Shown in pieces: positions 1 through 8,145 of a DNA stretch of 20,715 nt. The translations under genes were made by a program, and so were the position numbers. Below the pieces are notes generated by a model. That model was not told where the DNA came from and ran no database searches. It saw only the letters and a program-made list of their open reading frames with translations. Position 1 is the first letter of the stretch. Each line of letters begins with the position of its first letter. The DNA comes from an uncultured Chloroflexota bacterium (GTDB taxonomy: Bacteria; Chloroflexota; Dehalococcoidia; CAUJGQ01), in the NCBI GenBank assembly GCA_937879875.1, contig CALFMN010000222.1:1-20715 (forward strand). Reading direction: 5' to 3'.

Positions 1-337
1 CCGTTGGGCTGGCCGTGGCCGTAGGTGACGGGGCAGGGGTGGTCGAGGGCGAGGGACCGGGGGTGACGGAGGGCGGCAGGCTCGCCTGTGCGAACTGCTG
101 CTGCTGGTCCGGGGTGAGATAGCGGCGGGAGCCGGTGACGCGCGCGGCGGGGGTCAGGTCCGGGCGCGGTGGATGCGCGGCGAGCGGGTGCGGCGGCGGC
201 GTGGCGCGGCGCGGGGGATTGCCCGCCTGCAGCGCGGGCCGCACGGTTTGGTGTGCGGTGGTTATGGCTGCAGCCGCACCCAGTGGGAGCGTGATCAGCA
301 CGAGGACCAGGAGCAGGCGCCGGCGGGGTAGACGCAT
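1..337 (-). CDS. Secreted Pro/Thr-rich protein, N-terminal part (runs off the left edge)
   Basis: The frame opens at ATG 337-335 and is still open at base 1, giving 112 visible residues. The N-terminus is a clear export signal: a short basic stretch (MRLPRRR), then a hydrophobic core of Leu/Val/Ile ending in GAAAA around residue 24. The rest is low-complexity and rich in Pro, Ala and Thr. It has a short Gln run near residue 82 (DQQQQF) and ends in a Ser/Pro/Thr linker like those joining a signal peptide or anchor to an outer domain. A GGAG ribosome site lies 7 bases before the ATG, which decides the start. A possible promoter is listed separately. The functional domain lies outside the window, so no function can be given. 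Confidence is high that this is a real exported protein and nil for its role. Confidence 0.62.
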   Translation of the reverse strand, partial: MRLPRRRLLLVLVLITLPLGAAAAITTAHQTVRPALQAGNPPRRATPPPHPLAAHPPRPDLTPAARVTGSRRYLTPDQQQQFAQASLPPSVTPGPSPSTTPAPSPTATASPT

Positions 338-426
338 CGCACGACTCCAGACCGATGTGGGCGCGTCGCGCTCATCTGGCAGGGAGCGAGTGCGGGCCGG
401 CGGAACCATGCACTCGTGGCGGCCCG

Positions 427-456
427 ATTATGTAGGCTAGGAACACCGTTTGCCAG
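427..456 (-). promoter_or_regulatory. Possible sigma-70 type promoter for the secreted protein
   Basis: Reading the minus strand, CTGGCA (456-451; 4 of 6 to the -35 consensus) is followed by 18 bases and CATAAT (432-427; 5 of 6 to the -10 consensus). The expected start would leave a leader of roughly 80 bases before the ATG at 337. This is a pattern match only. The surrounding bases are AT-richer than the neighbourhood, which mildly supports it. Confidence 0.3.
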
Positions 457-605
457 ACGGGAAAGAGTGTCAGCCGGCCGCAATCTTGTTCGGCCTTTTG
501 ATGCTTTGTTGTCAGGGACCGTGTTGAAGGCCGGGGACGGACACAGCGGTCGAGCGCGGCACATCCCGCGGTACCGGTGAGGCACGCTGGGCCGGGGCGG
601 GCGGC

Positions 606-620
606 GGCCGCGCGGCGGCC
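606..620 (-). terminator. GC hairpin just after the LuxR-type regulator gene
   Basis: GGCCGC-CGC-GCGGCC on the minus strand forms a perfect 6-bp stem with a 3-base loop, starting 7 bases past the regulator stop codon. No T-run follows, so it is not a canonical intrinsic terminator. It could stall or protect the transcript end. The rest of 338-626 shows only the promoter candidate above and no gene. Confidence 0.22.
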
Positions 621-626
621 CCCTGA

Positions 627-1286
627 TCAAACCAGGCCACGGCGCACCGCCTCTGCCGCTAGCTGAGCGAGCGAGTGCGCCCCCAGCCGCCGCTTGAGCC
701 GGTCGCTGAGGCGCTGCACGGAACTGGCGCTGAGCCCGGTCGCGGCCGCAATCTGCTTGCGACCCTGGCCGGCGACGTGGCCACGCAGCACGGCCAGCTC
801 CTGCGGGTCGAGCGTGGGGAGCGGGAGCTGCGGCCCGAGCAGGCGCGTGGCAATGAGCTCGCGGCGCAGCGCTTCCACCATCGCGCGGGCGAGCACCACG
901 GCATCGGCGCTGGCGATCAAGGCGAGTCCATCGCACAGCGCGGCGGTCGGTTCGGGGAGCCTGACGAACACGCCGCTGACACCGAGCGCGAGCAGGTCGA
1001 GGAGCGCCGCCGCCTCGAAGGCGGCAGTGCGCACCACGACGCGGGCGCGGAGCACCTGGGCGAACAGCAGGCGCAGGTACTGCGGGTCGAGCCGGCCAGC
1101 GCGGGTCGGGTCGACAAGGATGAGGTCCGGCTGGCTGGGGCCAAGGGGGAGGCCGTCTTTGAGGGAGCAGGCGGCGACGACGGCGAAGCGGGCGTCGCGG
1201 GTGAGATGCTCGGCGAGCAGCCTGCGCTGCTCCAGATCGTCGTCGAGAATCAGGACGCGGAGCGGTGCTTCGCGGGCAGTGACCAT
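627..1286 (-). CDS. LuxR/NarL-type response regulator with a degenerate receiver
   Basis: This is a 219-aa protein of the usual NarL/FixJ layout. Residues about 9-125 form a receiver-like domain: an acidic pocket (LILDDD, Asp15-17), a putative phospho-acceptor Asp59 in LILVDP and Thr87 are present. The nearly invariant switch Lys is replaced by Arg109 (FVRLPEP). Residues about 157-219 form a LuxR-type helix-turn-helix: LDPQELAVLRGH, then KQIAAATGLSASSVQRLSDR, ending RRLGAHSLAQL. The start ATG 1286-1284 has AGGAGG 10 bases upstream and gives a protein beginning right before the receiver. Longer upstream extensions in this frame look non-coding. No histidine kinase is adjacent; the nearest kinase is the Ser/Thr kinase 850 bases upstream on the same strand. 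It probably binds DNA as a transcription factor. Whether the receiver is phosphorylated is uncertain. Confidence 0.8.
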   Translation of the reverse strand: MVTAREAPLRVLILDDDLEQRRLLAEHLTRDARFAVVAACSLKDGLPLGPSQPDLILVDPTRAGRLDPQYLRLLFAQVLRARVVVRTAAFEAAALLDLLALGVSGVFVRLPEPTAALCDGLALIASADAVVLARAMVEALRRELIATRLLGPQLPLPTLDPQELAVLRGHVAGQGRKQIAAATGLSASSVQRLSDRLKRRLGAHSLAQLAAEAVRRGLV

Positions 1287-2141
1287 CGCGGGAGATCCTC
1301 CTGTGCAGGGATAACGGGCGCGGATGGACAGCGCGCCAACGCACGCAGCGCCAGCTACGGCGGCGGCGTGCGTTAGCCCACTCACTCCATAAACGCTGAA
1401 GCGAACGAAATTCGGCCAACGGGCGTCTGCTGCACTGGCCCGGGTCGCCCACTGGTGGACGCGGCCAACGCCGCCATACGAACCAGCGGCCGCAACCCGC
1501 AAGAGCAGCAGTTTGCGCTGGCACGAAAGCGAACCCGGGGAATGCTGTCCGCTCGGGCGCCAGCGGCGCGGATCAGCGACCTTTCGGGGCGGTGGGAGCG
1601 TCTGGTCGAGTGCACGCCGGCGCGCCGGCGGCTGCGACCGAACTAGCTGATGACGTTCGACGTGGGGTCGTCTGACATGGCCGCCGCGCGGCCATCGGGA
1701 AACGTGGGGCACGACGACGTGATGATGCTGGCGCTGCTGTGTGAGGCCGCGGCGGGGGCGGTGCCGCTGGTGGTGCAGGGGCGGCGGGGTGATGGCTGGG
1801 AAGAGGCGCCGCGTGGACCGGACCGTGGGCCACGCGTGCGGGCGCTGGAGTGAACGCGAGGATCGAGCGAGGCATATCTCAGTACCCACCGGACGTGCCG
1901 CCCCGTGAGACGGTGATTGTGTAACGCCTTGTGACACCTCGGCACAGGCGTAGAGGGACCTGGCAGCCGCCTCAACTATCGGTGTCTCAAAACGATCCTT
2001 TCTGAGATGAGCACGCGGTGTACGGCTCGCGCCGCTGCACCGCGACGATTTGATCGGCGGCCGCCGCTCCCGTGCCGGCTCGCGACGGCGTCGCCCGTCG
2101 CTGGCGGGTGGGCTGAACCGGCACCCGGACGGGACAAGCCG
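1287..2141. other. Long gap without an intact gene
   Basis: These 855 bases separate the regulator gene from the kinase gene. On the plus strand they hold the decayed terminase-like frame at 1455-1853, described separately. Bases 2082-2101 contain a 7-bp GC stem (GCGACGG / CCGTCGC, 6-base loop) downstream of the kinase stop, again without a T-run. A weak TCTCA/TGAGA inverted repeat lies near 1987-2009. Other open frames here have skewed Arg/Pro/Ser composition and look like chance frames in GC-rich DNA. No RNA gene was recognised. Confidence 0.5.
1455..1853 (+). pseudogene. Decayed C-terminal fragment of a phage terminase large subunit-like gene
   Basis: A single plus-strand frame runs from about 1377 to the TGA at 1851-1853, broken only by a TAG at 1644-1646. 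Around that stop the translation reads ARRRLRPN-stop-LMTFDV and continues to GNVGHDDVMMLALLCEAA. Large terminase subunits end their RNase H-like nuclease domain with a segment of this type: a short basic/hydrophobic strand, then an H-D-D motif followed by an alanine/leucine-rich helix. A single C-to-T change (CAG to TAG) would explain the stop. The N-terminal ATPase part (Walker motifs) is absent and no portal or capsid gene lies next to it, so this is a stranded remnant. The family match comes from remembered motif shape, not a search. It could also be an unrelated frame that resembles the motif. Confidence 0.38.
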
Positions 2142-4100
2142 TCAGCGTGCCGGCGGCGTCAGCGTGGCCGCGGTGACCGCCAGGTTGCTGAACCGCCCAT
2201 CAAGGGTTCCGGACCCGTACAGGCCCAGGACCAGTGTGCCCGTGGCGTACGTGTCGTCGTGGACAAGCACCACCCGCACGCCGTTGATCGCGGCCGTGAT
2301 CGTGGTGCCGACACAGGCCAGCTCCACGTGGTTGACGCTGCCATCGGTCCGCAGCGGCGCCACCTTCGGGAGGTCTGGCGCATTGGCCAGGGGGACGACC
2401 GTCGTCTGATTGTCCCGCCGAAAGATCTCCACGGCGCCTGTGGCGAGGACGCGGAGGGCATAGAAGGATAGGCCCTGGTTCGTTGCCCGACACCGCACGG
2501 TCATGCCGCTGTCCGCCGCGCTCGTCTGCAGCGCCACGTCCAGCGACAGCACCACGTCCGCATACGTGCCCGGGACATTCGTCGCCCAGGTGCCCATTTG
2601 CAGATTCTGCCCGCGCATCACGAAGGCGCCGGCTTCCACCGTAAAGGCGACCCTGGGATCCCCCGAGTCCTTCGCTAACAGGTCCACCCCGGAGGCGTTC
2701 GCAGCGGGCGGCCACAGCCGCGCACCGAGCAGCACGCCCGGCAGTCCCGTGGCGGTTGCCGCAGCGACGGCGGCGCTGCGGGCGGTCGTTGGAGACGTCG
2801 CCGGGCTGGCAGCGGCTGCGCTGGCCGGGGTCGGCGTGAGCAGCGCAGCCCTAGCGGCAGCCCGCGGCGCGGCGCCCGTGGCAACGGGGACGCTCGCCGG
2901 CGCGCCGGCTGCGGCGGGGATAACCGCGCTCGGGGCCGTCTGGCCACGGCTGCCCACGCGCTGCGGGGAACCGTGCGTGCGGTTGGTCCCCGTGCCGCCG
3001 CTGCCCCGCACCGCGACGAGCGCGATGGCGCCGAGCACGACCGCCGCGGCACCGCCCGCGACCAGCAGCGGCCAGCGCCGGCCGCGCGGTGCGCTGGTCC
3101 GGGCGGACACCGGTGCCGGTTGGGGTGGTGCCTGCGCCTGTGCCGCGGCCGCGGGCGACGGCGTGCCGGCGGCTGCCGACGGCGTGGCGTCCGCGCCGCG
3201 TGCGGGCGGTGCTGCAGGGGTGGCCGTGTCCTGCGCCGCGGCCGCGAGCGCCGCAATGAAGGCGCTGCTGGTCGGGTAGCGGTCGGCCGGCGCCTTGGCC
3301 AGCGCCTTCAGCAGCACCTGCTCCAGCGCCGGCGTGACCGCCGGATTGCGCGTGCCCGGCAGGGGCAGCGGCGCATTGACTTGCATAAAGGCGACTTCGA
3401 CCGGGGTGGTTGCGCTGAAGGGCACCGCCCCGGTCAGTAGCTGATAGGCGGTGATCGCCAGCGCATACTGGTCCACCCGCCCATCCAGCGGCTTGCCCAG
3501 CACCTGCTCCGGCGCCATATAGGCGGGGGTGCCCAGCCCCACCCCCGCCTGCGTCAGCGAGGCGCCGTCGTCGGGACGCGGTGCCGCGTCCTCCCCGCTG
3601 AACGCGGACTCCAGCAGGCGCGCGATGCCGAAGTCGGCGATCACCGGCGTGCGTCGGCCCTGCGCGTCCGGCAGGGTGAGCAGGATGTTGGCCGGTTTGA
3701 TATCGCGGTGGATGACGCCCTGGCCGAAGGCGAAGTCCAGCGCCGCGGCCACCGGCGCGAGCAGCGGGAGGACCTGGGCTACCGGCAGGGGCTGCGTCAG
3801 CAGCTCCTTGAGCGTGCCGCCGCGGATGTAGCGGTAGCAGATATAGAGCTGGCCGTCGACCTCGCCGCTCTCGTAGATGGGCAGGATATTGGGATGCTCC
3901 AGGTGGGCGAGCACGTCGGCCTCGCGGCGGAAGCGGGCGCGAAAGGTCGGCTGGGCAGCCAGCTCCGGGCTGATGATTTTGAGCGCGACCTCGCGGCGGG
4001 GCTCCGCCTGGAAGGCGTGGTAGACGCTGGCCATGCCGCCCACGCCCAGCCGCGTCAGAATGCGATAGCGCCCGAACGGGCTCCCCGGGTCCAGGACCAT
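2142..4100 (-). CDS. Transmembrane Ser/Thr protein kinase with a lectin-like extracellular domain
   Basis: The 652-aa protein has three parts. Residues about 12-280 are a complete Hanks-type kinase: Gly loop GVGGMASVY (19-27), catalytic Lys41, helix-C Glu60, HRDIKPAN (131-138, with Asp133), DFG at 156-158, and GTPAYMAPEQ in the activation segment. It should phosphorylate Ser/Thr in cytoplasmic partners. Residues about 281-340 are an Ala/Pro-rich linker. One membrane helix follows (about 343-366), then an Ala/Thr/Pro-rich stalk. Residues about 460-645 form a beta-rich outer domain resembling concanavalin-like/LamG folds (NHVELACVG, ITAAINGVRV, GLYGSGTLDGRFSNL), a plausible sugar or cell-wall sensor in place of the common PASTA repeats. 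ATG 4100-4098 is chosen because GGAGG lies just upstream and it sits 11 residues before the kinase fold. A 31-residue Arg-rich extension is possible but looks non-coding. It is separate from the ABC operon upstream. Confidence 0.9.
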   Translation of the reverse strand: MVLDPGSPFGRYRILTRLGVGGMASVYHAFQAEPRREVALKIISPELAAQPTFRARFRREADVLAHLEHPNILPIYESGEVDGQLYICYRYIRGGTLKELLTQPLPVAQVLPLLAPVAAALDFAFGQGVIHRDIKPANILLTLPDAQGRRTPVIADFGIARLLESAFSGEDAAPRPDDGASLTQAGVGLGTPAYMAPEQVLGKPLDGRVDQYALAITAYQLLTGAVPFSATTPVEVAFMQVNAPLPLPGTRNPAVTPALEQVLLKALAKAPADRYPTSSAFIAALAAAAQDTATPAAPPARGADATPSAAAGTPSPAAAAQAQAPPQPAPVSARTSAPRGRRWPLLVAGGAAAVVLGAIALVAVRGSGGTGTNRTHGSPQRVGSRGQTAPSAVIPAAAGAPASVPVATGAAPRAAARAALLTPTPASAAAASPATSPTTARSAAVAAATATGLPGVLLGARLWPPAANASGVDLLAKDSGDPRVAFTVEAGAFVMRGQNLQMGTWATNVPGTYADVVLSLDVALQTSAADSGMTVRCRATNQGLSFYALRVLATGAVEIFRRDNQTTVVPLANAPDLPKVAPLRTDGSVNHVELACVGTTITAAINGVRVVLVHDDTYATGTLVLGLYGSGTLDGRFSNLAVTAATLTPPAR

Positions 4101-4441
4101 CGCCTCCCTCCAGCGGCGGTACGGACCGGCCTGCGGGTGGCCGCGCCCGCGTCGGCGGGGCGACCGCGCCGGTCGCCGCGGCGAAGGCCGCACGGACCAC
4201 GCCAGCGCGCGACCGACTTGACCGATTATGACGCAACACGAGAGCGGCTGGTGTTTTTCAACAGGCTGGGTCGTTTCCGAGTATACGGCTTCGTTCGGCT
4301 GAACGCTGGCTGCCCGAGCCCGGATCGTGTGCTACGGTCAGAGCCCAGCGCGAGATGGCCTGTTCAGGTCGCGGGGCTGAGCCCGGCGGGGGCATGCAGT
4401 TGAGTCGGGTTTCCTTCCGGTGCGCCCTGTGAGGATCCAAG
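4101..4441. other. Intergenic region upstream of the kinase gene
   Basis: These 341 bases lie between the end of the ABC operon and the kinase start, both on the minus strand. No gene is seen. On the minus strand TATACT (4285-4280, 5 of 6 to the -10 consensus) and CATAAT (4230-4225) are possible -10 elements. Neither has a good -35 at the right distance: a TTGAAA at 4261-4256 is 25 bases from CATAAT. A kinase promoter here is likely by position, but its exact site is undecided. No T-tailed terminator follows the permease gene. Confidence 0.4.
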
Positions 4442-5350
4442 CTAGCGGCCGCGCAAGCGGGGATCCCAGGTATCGCGGAGCGCATCGCCGAGCAGGTTGA
4501 AGGCGAGCACCGTGAGGGTGATCGCCAAACCGGGGAAGAGCGCGAGCCACGGCGCCTGTTCCATATACGCGCGGCCTTGCCCGGCAAGCATATTGCCCCA
4601 CGACGGCGTCGGCGGCGTCGTACCCAGGCCGAGAAAGCTGAGCGATGCCTCGATGATGATCGCGTTGCCGATCCAGATCGACGCCAGGATCAAGATGGGC
4701 GCAGTGACGTTGGGCAGGACGTGGCGCAGCATGATGCGGCCGTTCCCCGCGCCGATCACGCGGGCGCCCTCGACGAAGACGCTTTCGCGCACCGTGAGCA
4801 CGGCGCTGCGCACGACCCGCGCGTTGACCGGCATGATCACCAGGGCGATGGGAAAGATCGTGTTGATCGTGCCTTTGCCGATCACCGCAGCAACGACCAG
4901 CGCGAGCAGCAGGCCCGGAATCGACTGGACGCTGTCCAGCAAGCGCTGGACGATGAGGTCGGCTGTGCCGGAGAAGTAGCCGCTGACGAGACCGATCGCG
5001 GCGCCGATCAAGGTACCCAGGACGACGGTCGTGATGCCGACTTCGAGGGAGATGCGGGCACCGTACACGACGCGCGTGTAGACGTCGCGGCCGATATCGT
5101 CCGTGCCAAACCAGTGCGCACCGCTCGGTCCACGCAGCCGTTCCAGTGGCGCCGGGAGGGTCGGCCCGGTGGGCGTGAGCAGCGGCGCGAAGATCGCCGC
5201 CACGACCATGAGCAGCACAATCAGCGCGCCGACCGCGCCCAAGGGATTCCGCCGGGCGAAGCGCAGGGCCGCACTATGCCACTGTCCGCCGGGGCGGGCT
5301 GGCAGCGCGACGCCAGACGCATCGACGGTAACGGCGGACGAGAGCGCCAT
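4442..5350 (-). CDS. Peptide-type ABC transporter permease (DppC/OppC family)
   Basis: This 302-aa inner-membrane protein forms one half of the import channel for a family-5 binding protein. The N-terminal soluble stretch and first helix (ARRNPLGAVGALIVLLMVVA) precede the family signature FGTDDIGRDVYTRVVYGAR. Several further helices follow, with the EAA-type coupling loop (VEGARVIGAGNGRIMLRHVLPN) that docks on the ATPase. The end is the typical SLSFLGLG...PSWGNML, then DTWDPRLRGR. Length matches the family. ATG 5350 is preferred: GAGG lies 8 bases upstream and the gene starts 10 bases after the previous stop. A frame extension to an ATG at 5395 would overlap the upstream permease by 35 bases and has no ribosome site. 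It is the last gene of the operon, and no ATPase gene follows. Confidence 0.9.
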   Translation of the reverse strand: MALSSAVTVDASGVALPARPGGQWHSAALRFARRNPLGAVGALIVLLMVVAAIFAPLLTPTGPTLPAPLERLRGPSGAHWFGTDDIGRDVYTRVVYGARISLEVGITTVVLGTLIGAAIGLVSGYFSGTADLIVQRLLDSVQSIPGLLLALVVAAVIGKGTINTIFPIALVIMPVNARVVRSAVLTVRESVFVEGARVIGAGNGRIMLRHVLPNVTAPILILASIWIGNAIIIEASLSFLGLGTTPPTPSWGNMLAGQGRAYMEQAPWLALFPGLAITLTVLAFNLLGDALRDTWDPRLRGR

Positions 5351-5360
5351 GCTTGGAGCC

Positions 5361-6311
5361 TCAGGCGAAGCGAATGCGTGGGTCGAGCCAGGCATAGCTC
5401 AGGTCCACGAGCAGATTGGTGCCGATCACGATGATCGTGAAGACCATGACCAGCGCCTGGACCAGCGGGTAGTCGCGAAACGTCAGCCCCTCAAGCGCGA
5501 GCCGGCCCAGACCGGGCAGCGCAAAGATCGTCTCGATGATGATCGCGCCGCCCAGCAGCACCGCCAGCTGGCCGCCCATGATCGTGACGACCGGCAGGGA
5601 CGCATTCTTGAACGCATGGCGGATGATGACCGCGGCCGGGCCGATGCCCTTCGCCCGGGCCGTGCGGACGTAATCTTCGCGCAGCACCTCCAGCAGCGTG
5701 GAGCGCGTCATGCGCATGATGACCGCACCGAGACCGTAGCCAATCACCAGGGCCGGCAACACCAGTTGCTCGAGATTGGCCAGGGGATCCTGGGTGAACG
5801 AGCGGTAGGTGAGCGGCGGAATCCAGCCGAACCAGATCGCCATGTAGGTGATCGCCATCGAGGCCACCCAGAAGTTCGGCGCCGAAAGCCCGAGGATGGC
5901 AAAGACCCGGCCGGCGTAGTCGATCCCCGATCCACGGAACGCCGCGGAGATCACGCCGATCGGCACACCGATGGCAACGCCGAACAGCATGGCCAGCACG
6001 GTCAACTCGATCGTCACGGGAAACGCATCCCGCAGTGAAGCGTTGATCGAGCGGCCGGTGTAGATGGAGTGCCCCAGGTCTCCCCGCAGGATACGCCCCA
6101 CCCAGATGCCGTACTGCTCGGGCAACGACTTGTCCAGGCCGTACTGGTGCTTCATCTGTACGATGTCGGACGGTTTGACCGTCCCCTGGTCGGCGAGCTT
6201 GGCGACGATGACGTCGCCCGGCACGAGGTGCAGCAGCCCGAAGACGAGCAGCGATGTCAGCAGCACGACCGGCACGGCGTAGATCAGTCGCCGCAGGATG
6301 TAGGTCTGCAT
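5361..6311 (-). CDS. Peptide-type ABC transporter permease (DppB/OppB family)
   Basis: This 316-aa inner-membrane protein is the second channel subunit. It has the classic DppB start (MQTYILRRLIYAVPVVLLTS, first helix) and the FGLLHLVPGD motif. The periplasmic stretch contains YGLDKSLPEQYGIWVGRILRGDLG in outline, and the coupling loop DYVRTARAKGIGPAAVIIRHAFKN contacts the ATPase. Near the end come IETIFALPGLGRLA and the terminal DLSYAWLDPRIRF. Length is normal. The ATG at 6311 is preceded by GGAGG with a 5-base spacer. It lies 24 bases after the binding-protein stop and 10 bases before the next permease start, so the three genes form one operon. Substrate (peptides, or another family-5 ligand such as an opine or nickel complex) cannot be told from the sequence. 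Confidence 0.92.
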   Translation of the reverse strand: MQTYILRRLIYAVPVVLLTSLLVFGLLHLVPGDVIVAKLADQGTVKPSDIVQMKHQYGLDKSLPEQYGIWVGRILRGDLGHSIYTGRSINASLRDAFPVTIELTVLAMLFGVAIGVPIGVISAAFRGSGIDYAGRVFAILGLSAPNFWVASMAITYMAIWFGWIPPLTYRSFTQDPLANLEQLVLPALVIGYGLGAVIMRMTRSTLLEVLREDYVRTARAKGIGPAAVIIRHAFKNASLPVVTIMGGQLAVLLGGAIIIETIFALPGLGRLALEGLTFRDYPLVQALVMVFTIIVIGTNLLVDLSYAWLDPRIRFA

Positions 6312-6335
6312 CAGCGCCTCCGGCCAGCCGCACGC

Positions 6336-8081
6336 TTACCCCTTGTCTACCCAGTGCTGCACCCGCGCAGCACCGCCGTAGTCTGCGGTCCCGCCCCCGC
6401 GCAGCGCCATCGGCCGGAAGTTGCGAATATGCGGTTTGAGGAGGTAGAAGGCGTTCGTGTACGGCATCCACAGGCGCCAGGCTTGATCCTGTTCCCGCTG
6501 GAACAGCTGCTTGACCAGGTCACGGCGTTTCTGTACGTCGGTCTCCGCCCGGATCTTGATCGCCAGATCGTCAATCTGCGCGTCGTCGACATACCAGTAG
6601 TTGGCGACGGACTTCGAGTAGATGTTCTGATAGGTGAAGTCGTCCAGTGTGCTGCTCGATCCGATCTGGAATCCCCACGCCGTGCCCGTCCACTTGTGGC
6701 TGGTGTATTCCTGGAACCAGGTGGGATAATCGACCTGCCGGATCGTGAGGTCGACGTTCAGGTTCTTCTTCAGGTCCGCCTGCGCCAATTGTACCTGCGA
6801 GGTCATCGCGGTCGAGTACTCGAAGTACGTCAGCGTGTCTTTGAAGCCATCGGCCTTCCCCGCGGCAGTCAGCAACTTCTTCGCCCCTGCCGGGTCGAAC
6901 TTCCAGTATGGCCCGCACTGATCCGGGGTGACCGCCGCGTCCTGGAAGTAGATCCAGGGGATGCCCCAGCCGTAGGTGGCGTGTCCGGAAAAGATGCTCT
7001 GCAACTGCGCGTTGCGGTCGATCGCCATCGACAGCGCCTGACGCACGCGGGGATCGTTGTAGGGCGGTGAGTTCGCCGCCATCGCCAGCCCGAACACGGA
7101 ATGGATCGCCGCCTGTTCCAGCACCTGGGTATCCGCGTTGGACTTGACGATCGGATCCACGTCGGATGGGGTGAGCCCGGTGAGCGTGTCGAATTGGCCG
7201 GAGCGGAACCCGGCGATCCGGGCCGCTCCGTCCGGGACGAACGGCTGGTCAAAGCCGTCGATGTAGGGTTGACCTTTGACGAAATAGTTCGGGTTCTTCG
7301 ACGCCTTGAAGCCGACTTTGCGCTCAAAGGCATCCATGATGAACGGGCCGGTGCCGATCGTCGTGGATTTGAGATCGCCCTGCTGGTCGATGATTTCCTG
7401 CGCGAACACCCACTGCGTCGGCGAGGTGAGAACCTCCAGCATGCCGCCGAACGGCTGCTTCAGCACGAACTTGGCCGTGTACTTGTCCGGCGTTTCCACG
7501 CGGTCGAGGAGGTCGAAGGCGCCGGTGTGTGCGCCGCTCTTCGCGTAGCCTTCGAACGTGTTCTTGAGGTCCTGTGAGGTCAACTCGCGGCCGTTGACCG
7601 GCGGCTTGTTGTGGAAGGTGACCCCTTGCACGAGCGAGAACGTCAGCGTGGCCGGATCCGGCTGCTCCCACTTGTCCGCCAGGTCGCCCTTGAGCGTGAA
7701 GTCGGTATTCACATTCGCTTCTGCGCCCTGGACCGTGCGCACGACCCGGTTGTGAATGGAACTGACGAAGTTGTGCAGGCCGTAGGAGAGCGTCAGCCGT
7801 GGGTCGAGGTCGGGCGGCTCGCTGGGCGTGGGATAGGAGATGCGGCCGCCGGTCTTGACCTGCGCGCTGCTGGGTGTCGCCACGCGATTGCGCGCCCCAA
7901 CGTTCGGCGTGCCCGCAGCGCCCCCTGCGCTGCCTGATGAGGAGGACTTGCTGCTGCCGCAGGCGAGACCCGCCAGCGCCGTCGCCCCCGCACCGGCGGC
8001 AAGCGCAGCGAACTGGAGTGTGCGCCTCCGATCCAACCGCCGCCGGCTCAGCTGCTGCCAGTAGCTCCCGCGATCCGGCAC
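6336..8081 (-). CDS. Extracellular solute-binding protein family 5 (peptide-type ABC importer), lipoprotein
   Basis: This 581-aa exported protein captures the ligand and delivers it to the two downstream permeases. The N-terminus has Arg clusters (SRRRLDRRR, residues 12-20) before an Ala-rich hydrophobic stretch ending in LAGLACGSSK. Cys41 is the likely lipid-modified residue, and the Arg pairs suggest Tat export. The mature part starts after a Ser/Gly/Ala linker. It shows family-5 hallmarks: GGRISYPTPSEPPDLDPRL, the WEQPDPATLTFSL strand and YNDPRVRQALSMAIDRNAQL. I choose GTG 8081-8079 because GGAGG sits 6 bases upstream. An in-frame ATG at 8147 would add 22 residues but has no ribosome site and overlaps a TACAAT -10-like hexamer. 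It is first in the operon. The lipobox is slightly off consensus (Gly at -3). Confidence 0.9.
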   Translation of the reverse strand: MPDRGSYWQQLSRRRLDRRRTLQFAALAAGAGATALAGLACGSSKSSSSGSAGGAAGTPNVGARNRVATPSSAQVKTGGRISYPTPSEPPDLDPRLTLSYGLHNFVSSIHNRVVRTVQGAEANVNTDFTLKGDLADKWEQPDPATLTFSLVQGVTFHNKPPVNGRELTSQDLKNTFEGYAKSGAHTGAFDLLDRVETPDKYTAKFVLKQPFGGMLEVLTSPTQWVFAQEIIDQQGDLKSTTIGTGPFIMDAFERKVGFKASKNPNYFVKGQPYIDGFDQPFVPDGAARIAGFRSGQFDTLTGLTPSDVDPIVKSNADTQVLEQAAIHSVFGLAMAANSPPYNDPRVRQALSMAIDRNAQLQSIFSGHATYGWGIPWIYFQDAAVTPDQCGPYWKFDPAGAKKLLTAAGKADGFKDTLTYFEYSTAMTSQVQLAQADLKKNLNVDLTIRQVDYPTWFQEYTSHKWTGTAWGFQIGSSSTLDDFTYQNIYSKSVANYWYVDDAQIDDLAIKIRAETDVQKRRDLVKQLFQREQDQAWRLWMPYTNAFYLLKPHIRNFRPMALRGGGTADYGGAARVQHWVDKG

Positions 8082-8087
8082 ACCACA

Positions 8088-8092
8088 CCTCC
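8088..8092 (-). promoter_or_regulatory. Ribosome binding site deciding the GTG start of the binding protein
   Basis: GGAGG on the minus strand is followed by the 6-base spacer TGTGGT and GTG at 8081. The competing ATG at 8147 has no purine-rich site upstream. Confidence 0.6.
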
Positions 8093-8145
8093 GGCCTGAT
8101 CGGCCCTGCGATCCTCGCGATGCTCCCGCCTGGTTGTTGCTAGGC

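Noticed and set aside
295..1524. 409-codon minus-strand frame across the regulator gene and intergenic region
   Set aside because: It is Arg/Pro-rich low complexity without recognisable domains. The regulator frame has a ribosome site and conserved domains and explains this stretch.
4434..4455. Cloning-site-like run (BamHI, NheI and NotI recognition sites almost back to back), suggesting vector sequence
   Set aside because: It overlaps the natural end of the permease (DTWDPRLRGR and stop), which is the normal family C-terminus, so the sites are a coincidence of GC-rich sequence.
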